64,000 nt of DNA from Begonia masoniana (GCA_022432975.1 CM039508.1:16294609-16358608); one strand, 5' to 3'; positions 23,401-33,918 are shown, counted from the stretch's first letter. Numbers and translations are program-made. Notes: a model not told the origin generated them from the letters alone.

Positions 23401-26400
23401 CTTATGCGAACGTGAATTTTGATCGTATCCTTTCAATTAAAGTTGGCTCTTTATTACGTGCATTTCTCAGTTAATCTGGTCAATCTATGAGTTCTAAATG
23501 TCAACCTTCAGTCATAATTTAGATGTGGTTGGTTGGAGAACATCATCTATAAGACGTCAGAATGAGCTTCCAAAGGTAAGGTGTCTACTAGGTTTTTCCT
23601 TTCTCTGCATTTGTCCAGTAATGAGAAACTCAGTAGAAGCTTTTCTCCTCTATTTATATCTAGCCCAATCTGCTTGAAGTAGATGCCAGATACCCACACA
23701 TTGTCTATGTTGAGCCGGAAAGCATAAATGGCGATAATGATTCTTCAATTATTGCAAACCAAAAGATTGACTTGGAAGGTGTCTCTCTCTATCTATCTAT
23801 CTGGTTTTCTCTATATGATGCTCTTCCAATTTTCTTGCCTTAGTTGACCTGTATCTTGGCCTTAGGTTTTTGGTGAGTTTTGCTTTTTATTGGACTATTT
23901 TTTGATGAATGAGATGCCTACCAATGAGATACAAACTTATTTTGGTTTTTTTGCAAAGCATTTTATGGGTCTTCGACTTTATAAGCCAATGCAAAACTTT
24001 CTTTATTCATTCCTGTCAACTTGTTTTTGTCCAAGTCCTATGTTAAAATCGAACAATAAACTAAAAATAGGACACGAAACATTAACTTAGAAAATCATAA
24101 CGGGAAGAAAAATCATGGACAGATACAAAAAAATTCACTAATGAAAATTTAAAGTACAAATGAATTTTGCGACTCAAGCTGAATTTATAGTGTAATTAAG
24201 AAATTTTATTCACTAAACGTAGTCCCTATCGGGTCTATTGAACTCTAATAATGTCCATATTGACACAAATTTCATGTAAGGCGAAATTTTCTTAACACAA
24301 AATTATTCTCCTCTTCCATAAAACACCTCAGGGCAAGCTTAACGACTGTTATCGATGTCACTTAAACTTAAATGTCATTCTAGTGAAGTGATCATATCTT
24401 CTCTTGATGGCATAATTAAATTATTAGAATAGTCCTAACTAAATGTATCTAAATATGTGGAATTGCTTCATTGAAAGCAATAACTTCAAACAAATTCAAA
24501 GCGTTAGTAATTAAATTGATTTCATTGTATCGTTGTGGATGTTTAATCACCAACCTAGATCTGCCTTTAGCGATAGAGTATTGGCATGAAACTGATACCA
24601 GTGGTGGTGTGGAAACTACAATGATCTTAAACGTCTGACGACAAAGAAGTCGTGATAGTTATATCACTTACAACAAGAACACTCTTTTAATCTTCAAAAC
24701 TACACTTTTAACGGTGTATTTATATTATTTTGAAACAAGAGAATTCAAAGAAATCAAATTTCTATTCAAATCAAGAACATGTCGTACATCTCCAAGTATT
24801 CTGACAATTTTATCCAGCATTTTGATTTTGAATGTCTCAATATCAACTATCTAATAAGGTGTTATTACCATCAACACGACACCTTTGGACATAGTCTCAA
24901 TCTCGATTAAGACATATGAAACATACAAGTTGACTCCTGACTACAAGACTTTGAGTTTCCATTACATGCAACAAGTAAATTTTCATCATTATGGTATTCT
25001 TCTTCAACAACATTTTCTCAGGACTTCTCCAATTGTTTTTCATTTTGTTCAGCTACTCTCTTATTCTTATTATGCAATCTTTAATATGCCCATTTTTTGA
25101 CAATAATGGTAGGTTTTCGTAATATATTGAAAACCAATCTCAATTAAAACACATGAAACATACAAGCTGAATTCTTAATCCAATCATCAAAAGACTTTTG
25201 GGTTTCCATTAGATACAACTGGAAGATTTTTTATCACTATGGTCTTCTGCTGCAATAATTTCAAAGACGATGACATTTTATCAGTATGATATAATTCTAT
25301 TTGAACAAGGACATTTCGCATCTTAACATCCCATAACAGAAATCTTGTATCCCGATTCAACAAGATATCACACTTCATAGAACTTGTTGCCCAAAAATCT
25401 CGGATTTCAATAGAATATTCGAATAATAATTGAAAACCAAAGTCTCATAAGCAGAATTATTAATCCAATCATCGACAGACCGAGTTTTCATTAGATACAA
25501 CAAGAAGATTTTCATTGGTATGGTCTTCTTCTGCAATAATTTCAAAGACGGTGACATTTTATCAGTATCATACAAATTCTATTTGAGCGAGGACATTTCG
25601 CATCTTAACTTTCCATAATAGAAATCTTGTATCCCGATTCAACCAAATATCACACTTCATAGAACTGATCGCCCAAAAATCACAGTTTTCAATAGAATAT
25701 CCGAATAATGATTGAAGACCAAAGTCCAACAGAAAATAATTTGAATATGTATGTCCAAAACAAAATAAAACAGCCAAAAAACATATACTAATTATGAAAA
25801 TTGAACAATAAACTCAGAAAGAAAATACGAAAACTAGAGCCAAGGTTTAATGTAGGAAATTTTAAATAGAAAAAAACTAAGGTCAGAGATAGAAATTCAC
25901 TAATGAAAAATCTGGTCATTGAAAAATCAGGTACAAATGAGTTTTTCCCTTCATGCTAAATTTAGAGTAATAAAAAACTCTGATCACTAAACGTGAGCCC
26001 AACATTGCTCGATTAGAAATCGGGTCATTGAATTCTTAGTTTCTTATTTTTTTATATATTTTAGTATATTAGTTTTTTCCTCTTGTCACCTTGCATGCAG
26101 TTTAATGTTATCTATCTATCTACTTGTTAGTTTGTGAAGGGCACGCAATGTTTATGGAGTTGTTGCATATTTCTTGCCGATACATTTCTTCTGTTATTTT
26201 GTATGCATTTTAGAACTTGTTCTTACCTTGATTGTTGAAAAGGTGCATATTATAAAATTCAATTGGCAAATTTTATCTATATCATAATTAATTAAGTTTC
26301 TAGTCTTAATTTTTCAAATTAATCTTGATCCAAACTTTTGTTCTTATCATTTTTTAGCCGAAATGTATTGAACATTTACTTCTGGCTTGAATGAAAATTC

Positions 26401-27192
26401 TTCTTTCTAACTTGTAGAGGAGATGATTAGAGGTCTGACTCAAGTTCCATGGGAAAGAGTGGATGTTAGTTTTCACAAAAGCAGACAAATTAATCTTGAT
26501 CCAAACTTTTGTTCTTATCATTTTTTAGCCGAAATGTATTGAACATTTACTTCTGGCTTGAATGAAAATTCTTCTTTCTAACTTGTAGAGGAGATGATTA
26601 GAGGTCTGACTCAAGTTCCATGGGAAAGAGTGGATGTTAGTTTTCACAAAAGCAGACAAAGATACATTGCCCACAATACCATTCAGGCAAGTTTTAATCG
26701 ATATGCCTTTTTGCTGTGTATAAATATAACTGCATGTGTATGATCAATTTCATGGCTTTATCATCCTTTTCAATTTTCTTTTTATCTAAGCTCTTATACT
26801 TGGGTGTCGGATAACTCATTTGATTGCTACGAAAAAAGGAATTTTTCAAAGTTTCATGATTACTTTATCCCACGCAAATCGTTTGCCTGTAACTATTCAA
26901 TATCCTTACGAAAAATTAATCACATCTGAGCATTTCCGCGGTCGAATCCATTTTGAATTTGATAAATGTATTTATCATCATAATTTTCATGAGCTGAACT
27001 TGTGTAGATTTCGATTTGAGAACCTTCAATTCTAAGTTAATAATATTTATTCCGAAAGGATAGTTTGAGAAATGTTTGGTGTATTTGTCTTATCTTCTCG
27101 TCAACTTGTTATGGTGTTAGGTGAAAACCTATTGGTTGAACTCGGATGGTGCAGATGTTGTTTTCCATATGATAGATAACTTCCTTCTCTAG
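8412..27192 (+). CDS. Putative serine esterase / lipase (DUF676 alpha/beta-hydrolase), ten exons
   Basis: Predicted alpha/beta-hydrolase of the DUF676 family, close to plant proteins annotated as putative lipases (Arabidopsis AT4G25770/AT5G51180 type, from memory). Exons: 8412-8740, 8835-8902, 9858-9928, 22719-22997, 23117-23280, 23369-23424, 23523-23575, 23664-23778, 26589-26686, 27121-27192. They join in frame to 1305 nt, 434 residues. Exon 1 ends with [13 protein letters not shown]. The nucleophile elbow is AHSLGG in exon 4 (Ser about 176), followed by [11 protein letters not shown], a typical family motif. The substrate is unknown. Intron 9 has a GC donor; the other introns are GT-AG. Intron 3 is 12.8 kb because of retrotransposons. 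The start at 8412 is the first in-frame ATG; an alternative ATG at 8652 would remove the less conserved first 80 residues. Confidence 0.88.
9990..10443 (-). repeat. 3' LTR of the decayed Gypsy element, with a 29-bp triple repeat
   Basis: The left part matches the LTR at 17061-17321, as does the end (TTGATTGGAGGCC). Between them is about 190 bp that the partner lacks. It includes three copies of a 28-30 bp unit (CACTACAACGCTGTCTTTC, then TGGAACCAG) at about 10260-10345. The outer edge is uncertain. Confidence 0.55.
10634..13690 (-). pseudogene. Gypsy reverse transcriptase, RNase H, integrase and C-terminal tail (heavily decayed)
   Basis: Short in-frame islands identify the order on the minus strand. 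Reverse-transcriptase-like sequence with PIPVIDELL-type remains lies around 13070-13250. RNase H remains lie around 12290-12480. The integrase zinc-binding region is around 11800-11870, and the core is around 11640-11700 ([17 protein letters not shown]) and 11150-11342 ([29 protein letters not shown]). The integrase end is at 10897-11109 and chromodomain-like remains follow to about 10450. Stops and frameshifts occur every 100-250 bp. The core is interrupted by the fold-back element at 11330-11589. Confidence 0.7.
11330..11589. mobile_element. Fold-back (MITE-like) element, 260 bp, with 5-bp TSD
   Basis: The two 55-bp ends are inverted copies with only two mismatches by eye (TGTAACGACCCAACCCCC at the left, its complement at the right). 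The direct repeat ACTTT flanks the insert at 11325-11329 and 11590-11594. It interrupts a Gypsy integrase frame. The centre holds, on the minus strand at 11465-11475, GGTTCGAGTGG, close to a Pol III B-box; no convincing A-box was seen. The TG...CA ends and 5-bp duplication would also fit an LTR-derived mini-element. Confidence 0.85.
13690..14130 (-). pseudogene. Gypsy protease fragment
   Basis: The open stretch 13773-14033 reads [19 protein letters not shown], then a region ending [13 protein letters not shown], the shape of a retropepsin following a gag zinc knuckle. The protease domain of the neighbouring complete element has the same layout ([10 protein letters not shown] then [13 protein letters not shown]). 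The catalytic Asp-Ser-Gly is not intact: the equivalent position reads INCVALLSF. Above 14040, Cys/His remains of a zinc knuckle are too eroded to call. Confidence 0.55.
14640..15670 (-). pseudogene. Second Gypsy RNase H / integrase fragment
   Basis: On the minus strand RNase H remains ([23 protein letters not shown], about 15580-15640) lead into the integrase zinc-binding domain ([19 protein letters not shown], then [12 protein letters not shown], 14983-15186). The core follows ([39 protein letters not shown], 14664-14924). It sits between gag and protease of the surrounding element, so it belongs to another copy. Stops occur at several points. Confidence 0.75.
16255..17040 (-). pseudogene. 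Gypsy gag remains
   Basis: The open stretch 16637-16843 ([30 protein letters not shown]) lies shortly after the primer-binding site, where gag begins. The sequence down to 16255 contains eroded retrotrans_gag-like text. No long frame survives. Confidence 0.5.
17061..17321 (-). repeat. 5' LTR of the decayed Gypsy element
   Basis: It follows the primer-binding site GCTCTGATACCA (17047-17058; TGGTATCAGAGC on the minus strand) and matches the start and end of 9990-10443. The boundaries are not sharp because the TG terminus has mutated. Confidence 0.6.
17394..17669 (-). repeat. 3' LTR of the Reina-like element
   Basis: A 276-bp copy matching 22345-22620. The stop codon of the integrase frame (17642-17644) lies inside it, so the pol frame overlaps the LTR by 28 bp. 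Confidence 0.92.
17642..18870 (-). pseudogene. Integrase with C-terminal chromodomain (one frameshift)
   Basis: This part of pol would insert the element DNA and, through its chromodomain, guide insertion to marked chromatin. The zinc-binding end ([14 protein letters not shown]) and first core Asp ([10 protein letters not shown]) lie at 18660-18820. A frameshift near 18590 leads into the second frame with [13 protein letters not shown] and [20 protein letters not shown] (the last acidic residue). A long C-terminal part follows, ending in a chromodomain-like [18 protein letters not shown] near 17745-17800. The reading frame from 18595 to 17642 is open. Confidence 0.88.
18940..19725 (-). pseudogene. 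End of reverse transcriptase and RNase H (broken)
   Basis: The first frame (19357-19725) covers the thumb/connection ([15 protein letters not shown]) and RNase H start ([16 protein letters not shown], with its catalytic Asp). After a stop near 19353 the second frame (18940-19350) continues with [13 protein letters not shown] and [12 protein letters not shown], standard RNase H motifs, and runs towards the integrase zinc finger. Confidence 0.88.
19722..20691 (-). pseudogene. Gypsy reverse transcriptase (one frameshift)
   Basis: The upstream frame (20260-20691) carries [14 protein letters not shown] and PIILVKKK. A run of A/T near 20265 breaks it. The next frame (19722-20228) has [31 protein letters not shown] and the catalytic box [11 protein letters not shown]. 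The C-terminal 30 residues of the second frame are shifted again near 19820. Confidence 0.9.
20675..21212 (-). pseudogene. Gag zinc knuckle and aspartic protease
   Basis: A CCHC-like knuckle [14 protein letters not shown] starts the frame (about 21165-21210). About 85 residues later comes the retropepsin active site [12 protein letters not shown], intact, around 20935-20970. The second conserved element, [10 protein letters not shown], is in the next frame (20675-20872), so there is a frameshift near 20870. It would process the element polyprotein. Confidence 0.87.
21402..21969 (-). pseudogene. Gypsy gag (frameshifted)
   Basis: The first frame (21694-21969) opens with acidic sequence and [22 protein letters not shown], the usual start of retrotrans_gag. 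After a frameshift around 21740-21830 the second frame (21402-21833) gives LSWFQWENR and [19 protein letters not shown], then [11 protein letters not shown], typical for this clade. The original start codon, upstream towards the primer-binding site, cannot be fixed. Confidence 0.83.
22345..22620 (-). repeat. 5' LTR of the Reina-like element
   Basis: A 276-bp copy matching 17394-17669. The primer-binding site GCTCTGATACCA (22330-22341) lies three bases inside its edge. Confidence 0.92.
23779..26588 (+). other. Expanded intron 8 of the esterase gene (2.8 kb)
   Basis: The donor GTGTCT follows ...TTGGAAG and the acceptor AACTTGTAG precedes exon 9. Most of the intron (about 24040-26040) is repeat-bearing sequence without any coding domain. 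The rest is plain T-rich intron. Confidence 0.75.
24060..26040. repeat. Repeat-bearing insert in intron 8: direct end repeats and a 285-bp tandem unit
   Basis: Blocks at about 24104-24250 and 25880-26040 share AAATTCACTAATGAAAA, GTACAAATGA and ATCACTAAACGT-like words in the same order, 1.78 kb apart, like degenerate terminal direct repeats. Between them a 285-bp unit is tandemly repeated (from 25175 and from 25460; shared TCAAAGACG, TTGTATCCCGATTCAAC and TATCACACTTCATAGAA). A more eroded third copy lies before it (about 24890-25150). It may be a small LTR-type non-autonomous element; no TSD was identified. Confidence 0.6.
26315..26656 (+). repeat. Perfect 171-bp tandem duplication covering the intron 8 end and part of exon 9
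   Basis: Units 26315-26485 and 26486-26656 are identical by eye. Each includes about 103 bp of intron end with its acceptor (AACTTGTAG) and the first 68 bp of exon 9. Only the second copy runs on into the rest of the exon and the donor, so it is the usable one. The four bases CAAA at the junction look like microhomology. Confidence 0.93.
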
Positions 27193-27647
27193 CCATTTAT
27201 TTAAAAGCTCGATTCTCCTCCAATGGCCGCTGATTTGTCACTTGGTCTGTCACCATGTTGGATTTTGTATAAAAATTCACTATTACTACAAGTATCTCAA
27301 ATTTTGTTTCATAATTAGCTAACATAAGTTCAATGTATCGAGTTTCAGAAGAATGTTGAGAGCTGCTATATTGTGGTATCTAATGATTTAGTTGTTACTC
27401 TCGACGTCTATTGGTATTGAGTTGCTACTTGATGCCCGTCTTGTATGTAAAGCGACTTTTCACTAGCATGTTATTTCATACGCGTCCTGCTGTCGTTTGG
27501 TTAGATGCTTATCTATAACGTCAAATTGAAAGATTGAGTGAAGACTTTGTTGATCATTCATGCCTCATTTGGATAATTGGATGGATGTGAGTCGTGAGTG
27601 ATTCTCAGTCTATAATGGACTTTCTGTCTTGCACCATATGATAATGT

Positions 27648-27681
<34 letters not shown>

Positions 27682-28477
27682 CGACTTCGTTGGAATAATA
27701 ATTATCAAAATAGCAATTTGTGGAATAATTAATTTTCAAATTAAGGAATACATTTCAAATTGAGCTACCATATTTTATTGAGATCATAAAACATTTATAC
27801 TCTAATTTTATATTCTAGGAGGACGTTTGTGTCATTCATTTGCTTTGGTGTGAGATATTGTTTTGAGTATTTATTGCAATTATTCATTCTATCCATAATT
27901 GTGTAACATTAAAATTTATAATTAAAGTGTACACTAACCTTATTCACGTGTTTTTTTTTTCTTCATATACAGAGAATAAATTAAATTTATTTATTTAAAG
28001 TGTCATGTATAAACTTACAAGAGTGTATATATTAAATAATTGATTTAATAAATAACATTTGTTCTTATTCTCCATCATGCATGATTTTATAGTCTTGTGT
28101 GCCCACTAGACTGGACCAATGTTTACTTAGTTTGATTGATTACACACTGTCTGACCAACTGTTATGGCGGACTGTTTGGTTTTACTCTCTCACATTGGAT
28201 CCCAACCAAAGTCATCCCACAAACAGACCCACTCGTTTATTAGTTTCACGTACCCATCAATTTCTTTTGTTTCACGTACCCCATCCTCTTGTCTTCCTAA
28301 GCCTTTGCAGTTGTTCTCTGCCTTTACTGGTTTCTACTGTGTGAATTTATTTTAAAGCATAGTTCCTACCGTTAAAATGACTTGCTAAACTCATCATAAT
28401 TTGAAATCTCAATAGCAAAAGCTACTATAAATGCGTGACAAATTTGTTTGTCTCCCAATAATTTGTAATTCAAAATT
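27193..28477. other. Downstream region of the esterase gene and spacer
   Basis: The first few hundred bases are probably 3' UTR and flanking sequence. A run of 30 T lies at 27650-27679. The rest is AT-rich. Short plus-strand frames at 28099-28355 show no recognisable domain. Confidence 0.5.
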
Positions 28478-28482
28478 ACTAT

Positions 28483-29720
28483 TGAAATATTAAAGATTAG
28501 TTATGCGATGTCACACAGGGTGTTACGTGTGACACCGATAATTAATGCAATGATGGACAATATAAATATGTGGAAATAAATGAGACAGAAGATTGGTAAC
28601 GCAGTTCGGCAATCAGCCTACATTTGCGGGGTCACGCCCAGATATAAAAACATTTCACGAGTTAACAAAGTTACAAGACAATTGGACTTATACAAATAAA
28701 GACTCTCTCTTATCTTTGTCGCCGCCTCTTCCTAACTTCCCCAATGAAAGTGCTTTTGCGAGCTCCCCTTGACTTAAGATCGATCTCTCCCGAGACCTAG
28801 AAACCAACAAGATCCCCTTGTTGTAGATGACTCCTCCCGAAATCCCCTTGCCCAAGATCAAAATGAAAAGCTCCCTTTGTCAATAAACAGAACTCCTCCC
28901 AAGTTCGAATGCAGCTTCCTCCCGAGACTGAGTTTCAATGAATAATCAGAAGATTGCCTCCTATGACACCGTATGTAACACCAGAGCGTTGCCTTCGGAT
29001 GCAGTAAATCAACACACTCCGATAATCGTTTAAATCCTCAGATTAAGAAGAGTGTGTAAAACAATCACAAACTCATATGCAGAAGCATAGAGAGTGAAAG
29101 AAAATGACGGCTTACAAAAAACGAAGAAAGCTTCTCTCGTGAATAACCAAAATTTCGTCAATTGTTTCCACAGAAAAAAACTTTAAATATCATTGGTAAC
29201 ACTCATATCTTCGATTTAATTCAGTTATCAAAACAGATTTAATGCCGCAAGGAATAAGAAAACCTAATCTCATAAAAACGGTTGTGTGACACCACATGTG
29301 ACATTTTAGGAAAGTATCTTCAAAAACTTAGATATTGATCTAAAAGCTTAGGAAAACATCTAATTAATCATGTGATCTTGAAGCCTAATAGATTTCAGCA
29401 AATCTCTATCAAATCGGCTTGACAAAACAAAGTTTTCCAAAAAACAAGTGCCTTTAGATTTTTCAACAACTTTCCTAATATTTACGTTTCCTTATTTTTC
29501 TCTTCCACAGAATCTTCATGATCTTCAATATGTATCCATCCAATAATGTGAATATAATATTTCTTGATTGCCAAGAAAGAAACTATCACTTTGAAAAATA
29601 GTGAAATAAAATATTATTTTCATAAATATAGTTTGCCAAAAAATTAATGCCAACATAATGCAATATATTTGCATTTACAATCTTCCTCTTTGGCATTTTT
29701 TGGCAAAATCAATAAATTCA
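28483..29720 (-). repeat. 3' LTR of the SIRE-like element
   Basis: The plus-strand start TGAAATATTAAAG abuts the TSD. The plus-strand end AATAAATTCA lies two bases from the purine tract (minus strand CCAGGGGGAGTT, 29723-29734), which supports a 1238-bp LTR. It contains the CGCAGTTCGGCAATCAGCC block typical of SIRE LTRs and two paired 12-nt motif sites (28963-28982, 29286-29303). The inner boundary is inferred. Confidence 0.7.
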
Positions 29721-30107
29721 ATAACTCCCCCTGGACGATAGCTTCAATATACATCATAAAAAAAAACTTCTATCATTATCATAGCAAGATATGGTAACAA
29801 AGCATACCACCCAAAATACTCCCCCTTTTTGCCATAAAAAGGAAAAAAATAAATATAAGAGAATATCAACTATTATAACAACATCATAATCATCAAATTC
29901 ATCATAAGGAGATAACCAATATTAGGAAAATAAAATATCAAGAGGAGTACTAGAATCGCCAGATAAGTGTCATAGAGAAATAGCCAAAATATAATATCCA
30001 TAGAGCAAAAAATATTCAAAAAATACTTGGAACCAGACGAATTGTTCAAGAAATAGACAAAACAAGGCAGGAATACTCAAAGGGAGAAATCTTTATGGAG
30101 AACCACG

Positions 30108-31933
30108 TCAATCTGTAAGATTTGGATCAACAATAGTCTGTGCATCCTTTTCTAAATTTCCTGCCATGACATCCGATGGAACACGGGATGAACCAGCCCC
30201 TTCATCGAACTTGAAGTGTGAATCCGAGTCGTCTATGTACTGGTTTTTCTTATAAATATCATTTAACAACACAGAAATTATAGACCTCTGTTTTTCAAGA
30301 TCAGAAATTTGGATGCTTAGGGATTTTAACATATCCACTAAAAATTGGACAGATTTAGCTAGGAGTGCAGCATCAGTATTGGACTCAGAAATTGACAGGC
30401 CTTCAACAAAACATTCTAAATCATTCTTGTGTTCTCTCATCCGTAGTTTATAACTAATACAGATTTCCTCTTTTTCAACGTATAAAATTTCATCCTCCCT
30501 GATAATAAACAATTGTGCAGATAAAACACCATATATCAGTGAGGGAAACAGGAGAGCCAACCTTGTATTCTTCTCATCTTCATGTTTTATAATTTGATCA
30601 AACACAAAACTTCCGAAATCAAAGGATATTGAGTTTCCAATTTTGAATAACAACACCGCCGTTACTTTGTTCACTCAGTGCCATGGAATGAAGGCATCCA
30701 ATTCCTCATTGCAATTTTATACAGAATGCCATACTTGACTGAAAGCTGTGAGGTTAGAAAGTCTTTTCCATGGGGCCAGATCCTTCTAACATCCTCAGTG
30801 ACATTGAAAATTATTTGACTGTAATCAGGTACAAATTTGGCAGAATTAGATATCTTCAAGCACAGATATTCATTAATAACCAATGGGGTAAAATTAAAGG
30901 TATGGCCTCTAACGTATACACGCCCAAAATCATGATGAGCAGGATTTCTGACATTTGGATCTAGGTTGAAATAAAATTTCTGAACAATCTTCCAGACAAA
31001 CAGTTTCAGATCTCTAAAAGTTTTCTTCAAACCCAGACTTATTAAATGATAAACTAAAGCATCACGTTGTGAGAAATCACTTACATGAATATTTCTCTCT
31101 ACCCAAATAGTTCTTTGTGAAAAGTTTAGCCAACAGCTAGCATGCAGACGAGATTTAAAATCATCAGTGGAAACTTTATTAGAGAACTTACTGGCCTTGA
31201 TGCTTGACTCACCCCGTTGTGAAAATTTGGATGTCTCTGAGTTTTTAGGAACAGAACCTTCATTGGTCTTTAGTCTTTTGGATTTTGGAGCAGTTGATGG
31301 ACTTGTTTTCGGTGGTTTTACGGCAGCTGGCTTTTGAACCTTCTCAACTGAGGGCTTGGCAGTCTTTGAGACAGTGGATTTGGATAATTTTGGAGCAGAG
31401 GTTTTTGTGGACTTTGGAGTAGTGACTTTTGCAGATTTCACAGCAGTGGATTTTGCAGATTTTGGAGTGGCAGACTTCGTTCGCTTGGGAGCAACTATCC
31501 TTGAAGATTTTCGGATCGACTTTTCTGGTGATCTGTCAATGTTGTCTTCTTCATCGTCGGAATTTACTTAAAAAACCTCTTCTTAAAGCCATGAACTATT
31601 TGACGAGAATTCTTTTTGTATTCTCGGTCTTTTTCCTTTCGTAACCGAGGAAACTTTTGAATTTTTAGGTGCCTTTGGAGGCACTGAGCTTGTTTTGAAC
31701 CTATCGCCCTTTGATTTTTGAAATTTTTGTTGAACTCCTGATGAGTCAACCTGACTTATTGGAACAGCTTCAGTAATTTTCGCAGTAACCCTTTCAGTAA
31801 CAAAGGGTTTTACATATGGTGAAGATGGTGAATAAATCACGATAGTCAACTTCGAACTCGGCATCTTCTCTGGAACGGGCACTGAAACATTGCCTGAAAA
31901 CTGCTCATCGGAAACCTCTTCAATAATCACCAT
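30108..31933 (-). pseudogene. Extra ORF (ORF3/env-like position) downstream of pol, frameshifted
   Basis: Three overlapping frames (31583-31933, 30671-31441, 30108-30674) appear to be one ancestral protein of about 600 residues in the sense direction of the element. The N-terminus is acidic/Ser-Pro-rich, followed by a Lys/Ser/Thr/Pro-rich linker with many TAKPS/KTSA-type repeats. A globular part has FNLDPNVRNPAHHDFGRVYV and FNFTPLVINEYLCL, which resembles the domain I know as putative plant transposon protein. The C-terminus is coiled-coil-like (LVDMLKSLSIQISDLEKQRS). No signal peptide or transmembrane segment is visible, so a true envelope role is not supported. Function unknown. Confidence 0.65.
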
Positions 31934-32436
31934 TCTGGAGAGAGATAGTAGAAAGCCCTAGAAGTAGATTGTAGAACGAGGAGAACCAAGAGAAAGAGTG
32001 TTCTGCAAATTCCTTACGATTTGAAATAAATCACCCACCTTCCATAAACACCCATCAAATCACAGAAATAAAAGAAAATCCTAGATTTTTAGTAAATGTT
32101 TCGAAAAATAAATCCGAAAATCCATCAAATTTTCATAAATCACATATATAATCTCTCATGAATCTTTGAACAATAAATTTGATCTCTGCAAGATGGAAAT
32201 TAAACCTAATAGAATAATGCTGCTACAATTCTTCATCGAAAATAAACTTCCAAAATTGCATAAAAATAGTCAGAATTTTGCATGTCACATACGGTGTTGC
32301 TTCATAGAATATAATATCAAGAAGGATCACTTTCAGTAGAGGGTGAGCAGTACACAATAGATTGCCAAAAAAATAAAGACAAATGCCTAATGCAAGTGGC
32401 GATTTTTTTTTTAAATAAATAAAAGCAATAACAAGC

Positions 32437-32936
32437 TTACATAACACAGAGGCCTAGAGCAGACCTCAGCTCTTCAAATCTTACACCATCCAATGCCTTG
32501 GTGAAAATATCAACAATTTGTTTTTCGGTCACCATATGCTCCAAATTAATAATTTTGTCCTCCACTAAAGATCGAATAAAATGATGTCGTATGTCAATAT
32601 GCTTGGTCCGTGAATGCTGAACAGGATTTTTAAAAATATTGATAGCACTCAAATTATCACAATAGAGGGTCATGACACCCTGTGTGACACCATAGTCTTT
32701 CATCATTTGTTTCATTCAAAGAAGCTGCGTACAGCTGCTACCTGCTGCAATATATTCTGCCTTGGCAGTAGACAGAGAAATATAATTTTGCTTCTTGCTA
32801 AACCATGACACCAAGTTGTGTCCAACATAAAAACATCCACCCAAAGTGCTTTTTCGATCATCAGAACTACCTGCCTAGTCAGCATCACAATAACCCACCA
32901 GATTTGCATTAGAGTCGAATGAACACCACATACCAT
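32437..32936 (-). pseudogene. Copia RNase H (frameshifted)
   Basis: The frame 32437-32715 holds TLYCDNLSAINIFKNPVQHS, TKHIDIRHHFIR and VDIFTKAL, the C-terminal half of Copia RNase H. The upstream half is in another frame (32712-32936) with a DADxAG-like region and SxxEAEYIA-like remains. The DYGVTQGVMT segment contains one of the paired 12-nt motif sites (32673-32691). Confidence 0.88.
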
Positions 32937-33048
32937 ATTCGGTTATTCCGCTAACATATTTGAGAATTCGCTTGATTGACACTAGGTGAGACTCCTTTGA
33001 ATTTGCTTGAAAATAAGCGCATAAACCCACGCTATAACAAATATCAGG

Positions 33049-33909
33049 TCAGCTGGCGGTTAGATATAAGAGACTTCCAGTCATACTTCTATATAAACGT
33101 GGATCAACAATAATGCCCTTTTCATCTTTGGAGAGTTTCTCATGTGGCCCAATGGGTGTTCTACTCGGTCGTGCATTTTCAAATTGAAATTTTTTCAATA
33201 AATTTTTTGCATATTTGGCTTGAGAAATAAAAATACCATTCTTATCTTGCTGAATTTGAAATCCAAGAAAATAATTGAGTTCTCCAACCATGCTCATCTC
33301 AAATTCGCCCGTCATTTGAGCTACAAATTCATCCACCATCGCCTATGACACCGAACCAAACACTATGTCATCAACATAAATTTGAGCGAGTAAAAACTAA
33401 CCTTTGTCAGAGCGGACAAAAAGGGTTTTATCTACTCCCCCTCGCTCATATGCCTTGGTTAATAGATATTGCGTGAGTCGTTCATACCACGCACGAGGGG
33501 CCTGTTTAAGCCCATATAACGCCTTCTTCAATTTATAAATATGCTCGGGATGATGAGGGTCTTCAAAACCCTTTGGTTGAGCAACATAAACTTCTTCATT
33601 AAGAAAACCATTGAGAAAGACACTCTTCACATTCATTTGATATAACTTGAACCGCTTAACACACGCAAGAGCCAATAAAAAACGAATAGATTCAAGACGA
33701 GCAACCAGAGCGAATGTTTCATCAAAATCAATTCCTTTAATTTGAGAATACCCCTGAGCAACTAACCGAGTTTTGTTGCGAGTGATGTTTCCATGCTCAT
33801 CGGACTTGTTCTTGTAGATCCACTTAGTACCAATAACGTTCACATTGGGAGAACACGGTACTAAGTTCCAAACTTGATTTCGGGAAAATTGACTTAGTTC
33901 TTCTTGCAT
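33049..33909 (-). pseudogene. Copia reverse transcriptase (broken)
   Basis: The frame 33397-33909 carries NVIGTKWIYKNKSDEHG, LVAQGYSQIKGIDFDETFA, MNVKSVFLNG and LKKALYGLKQAPRAWYERL. After a stop near 33396 the catalytic YVDD (minus strand, about 33370-33381) and FGSVS follow, then the next frame (33049-33339) with MVGELNYFLGFQI and YAKNLLKKF. At least two stops prevent a full polyprotein. Confidence 0.92.
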
Positions 33910-33918
33910 AGCTTCTAT

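Noticed and set aside
28099..28355. Two overlapping plus-strand frames of 60-80 residues
   Set aside because: No recognisable motif, no neighbouring splice signals or homologous feature; consistent with chance in a spacer.
30108..31933. Retroviral envelope gene
   Set aside because: Position fits the env-like ORF of SIRE elements, but no signal peptide, transmembrane segment or cleavage motif is visible.
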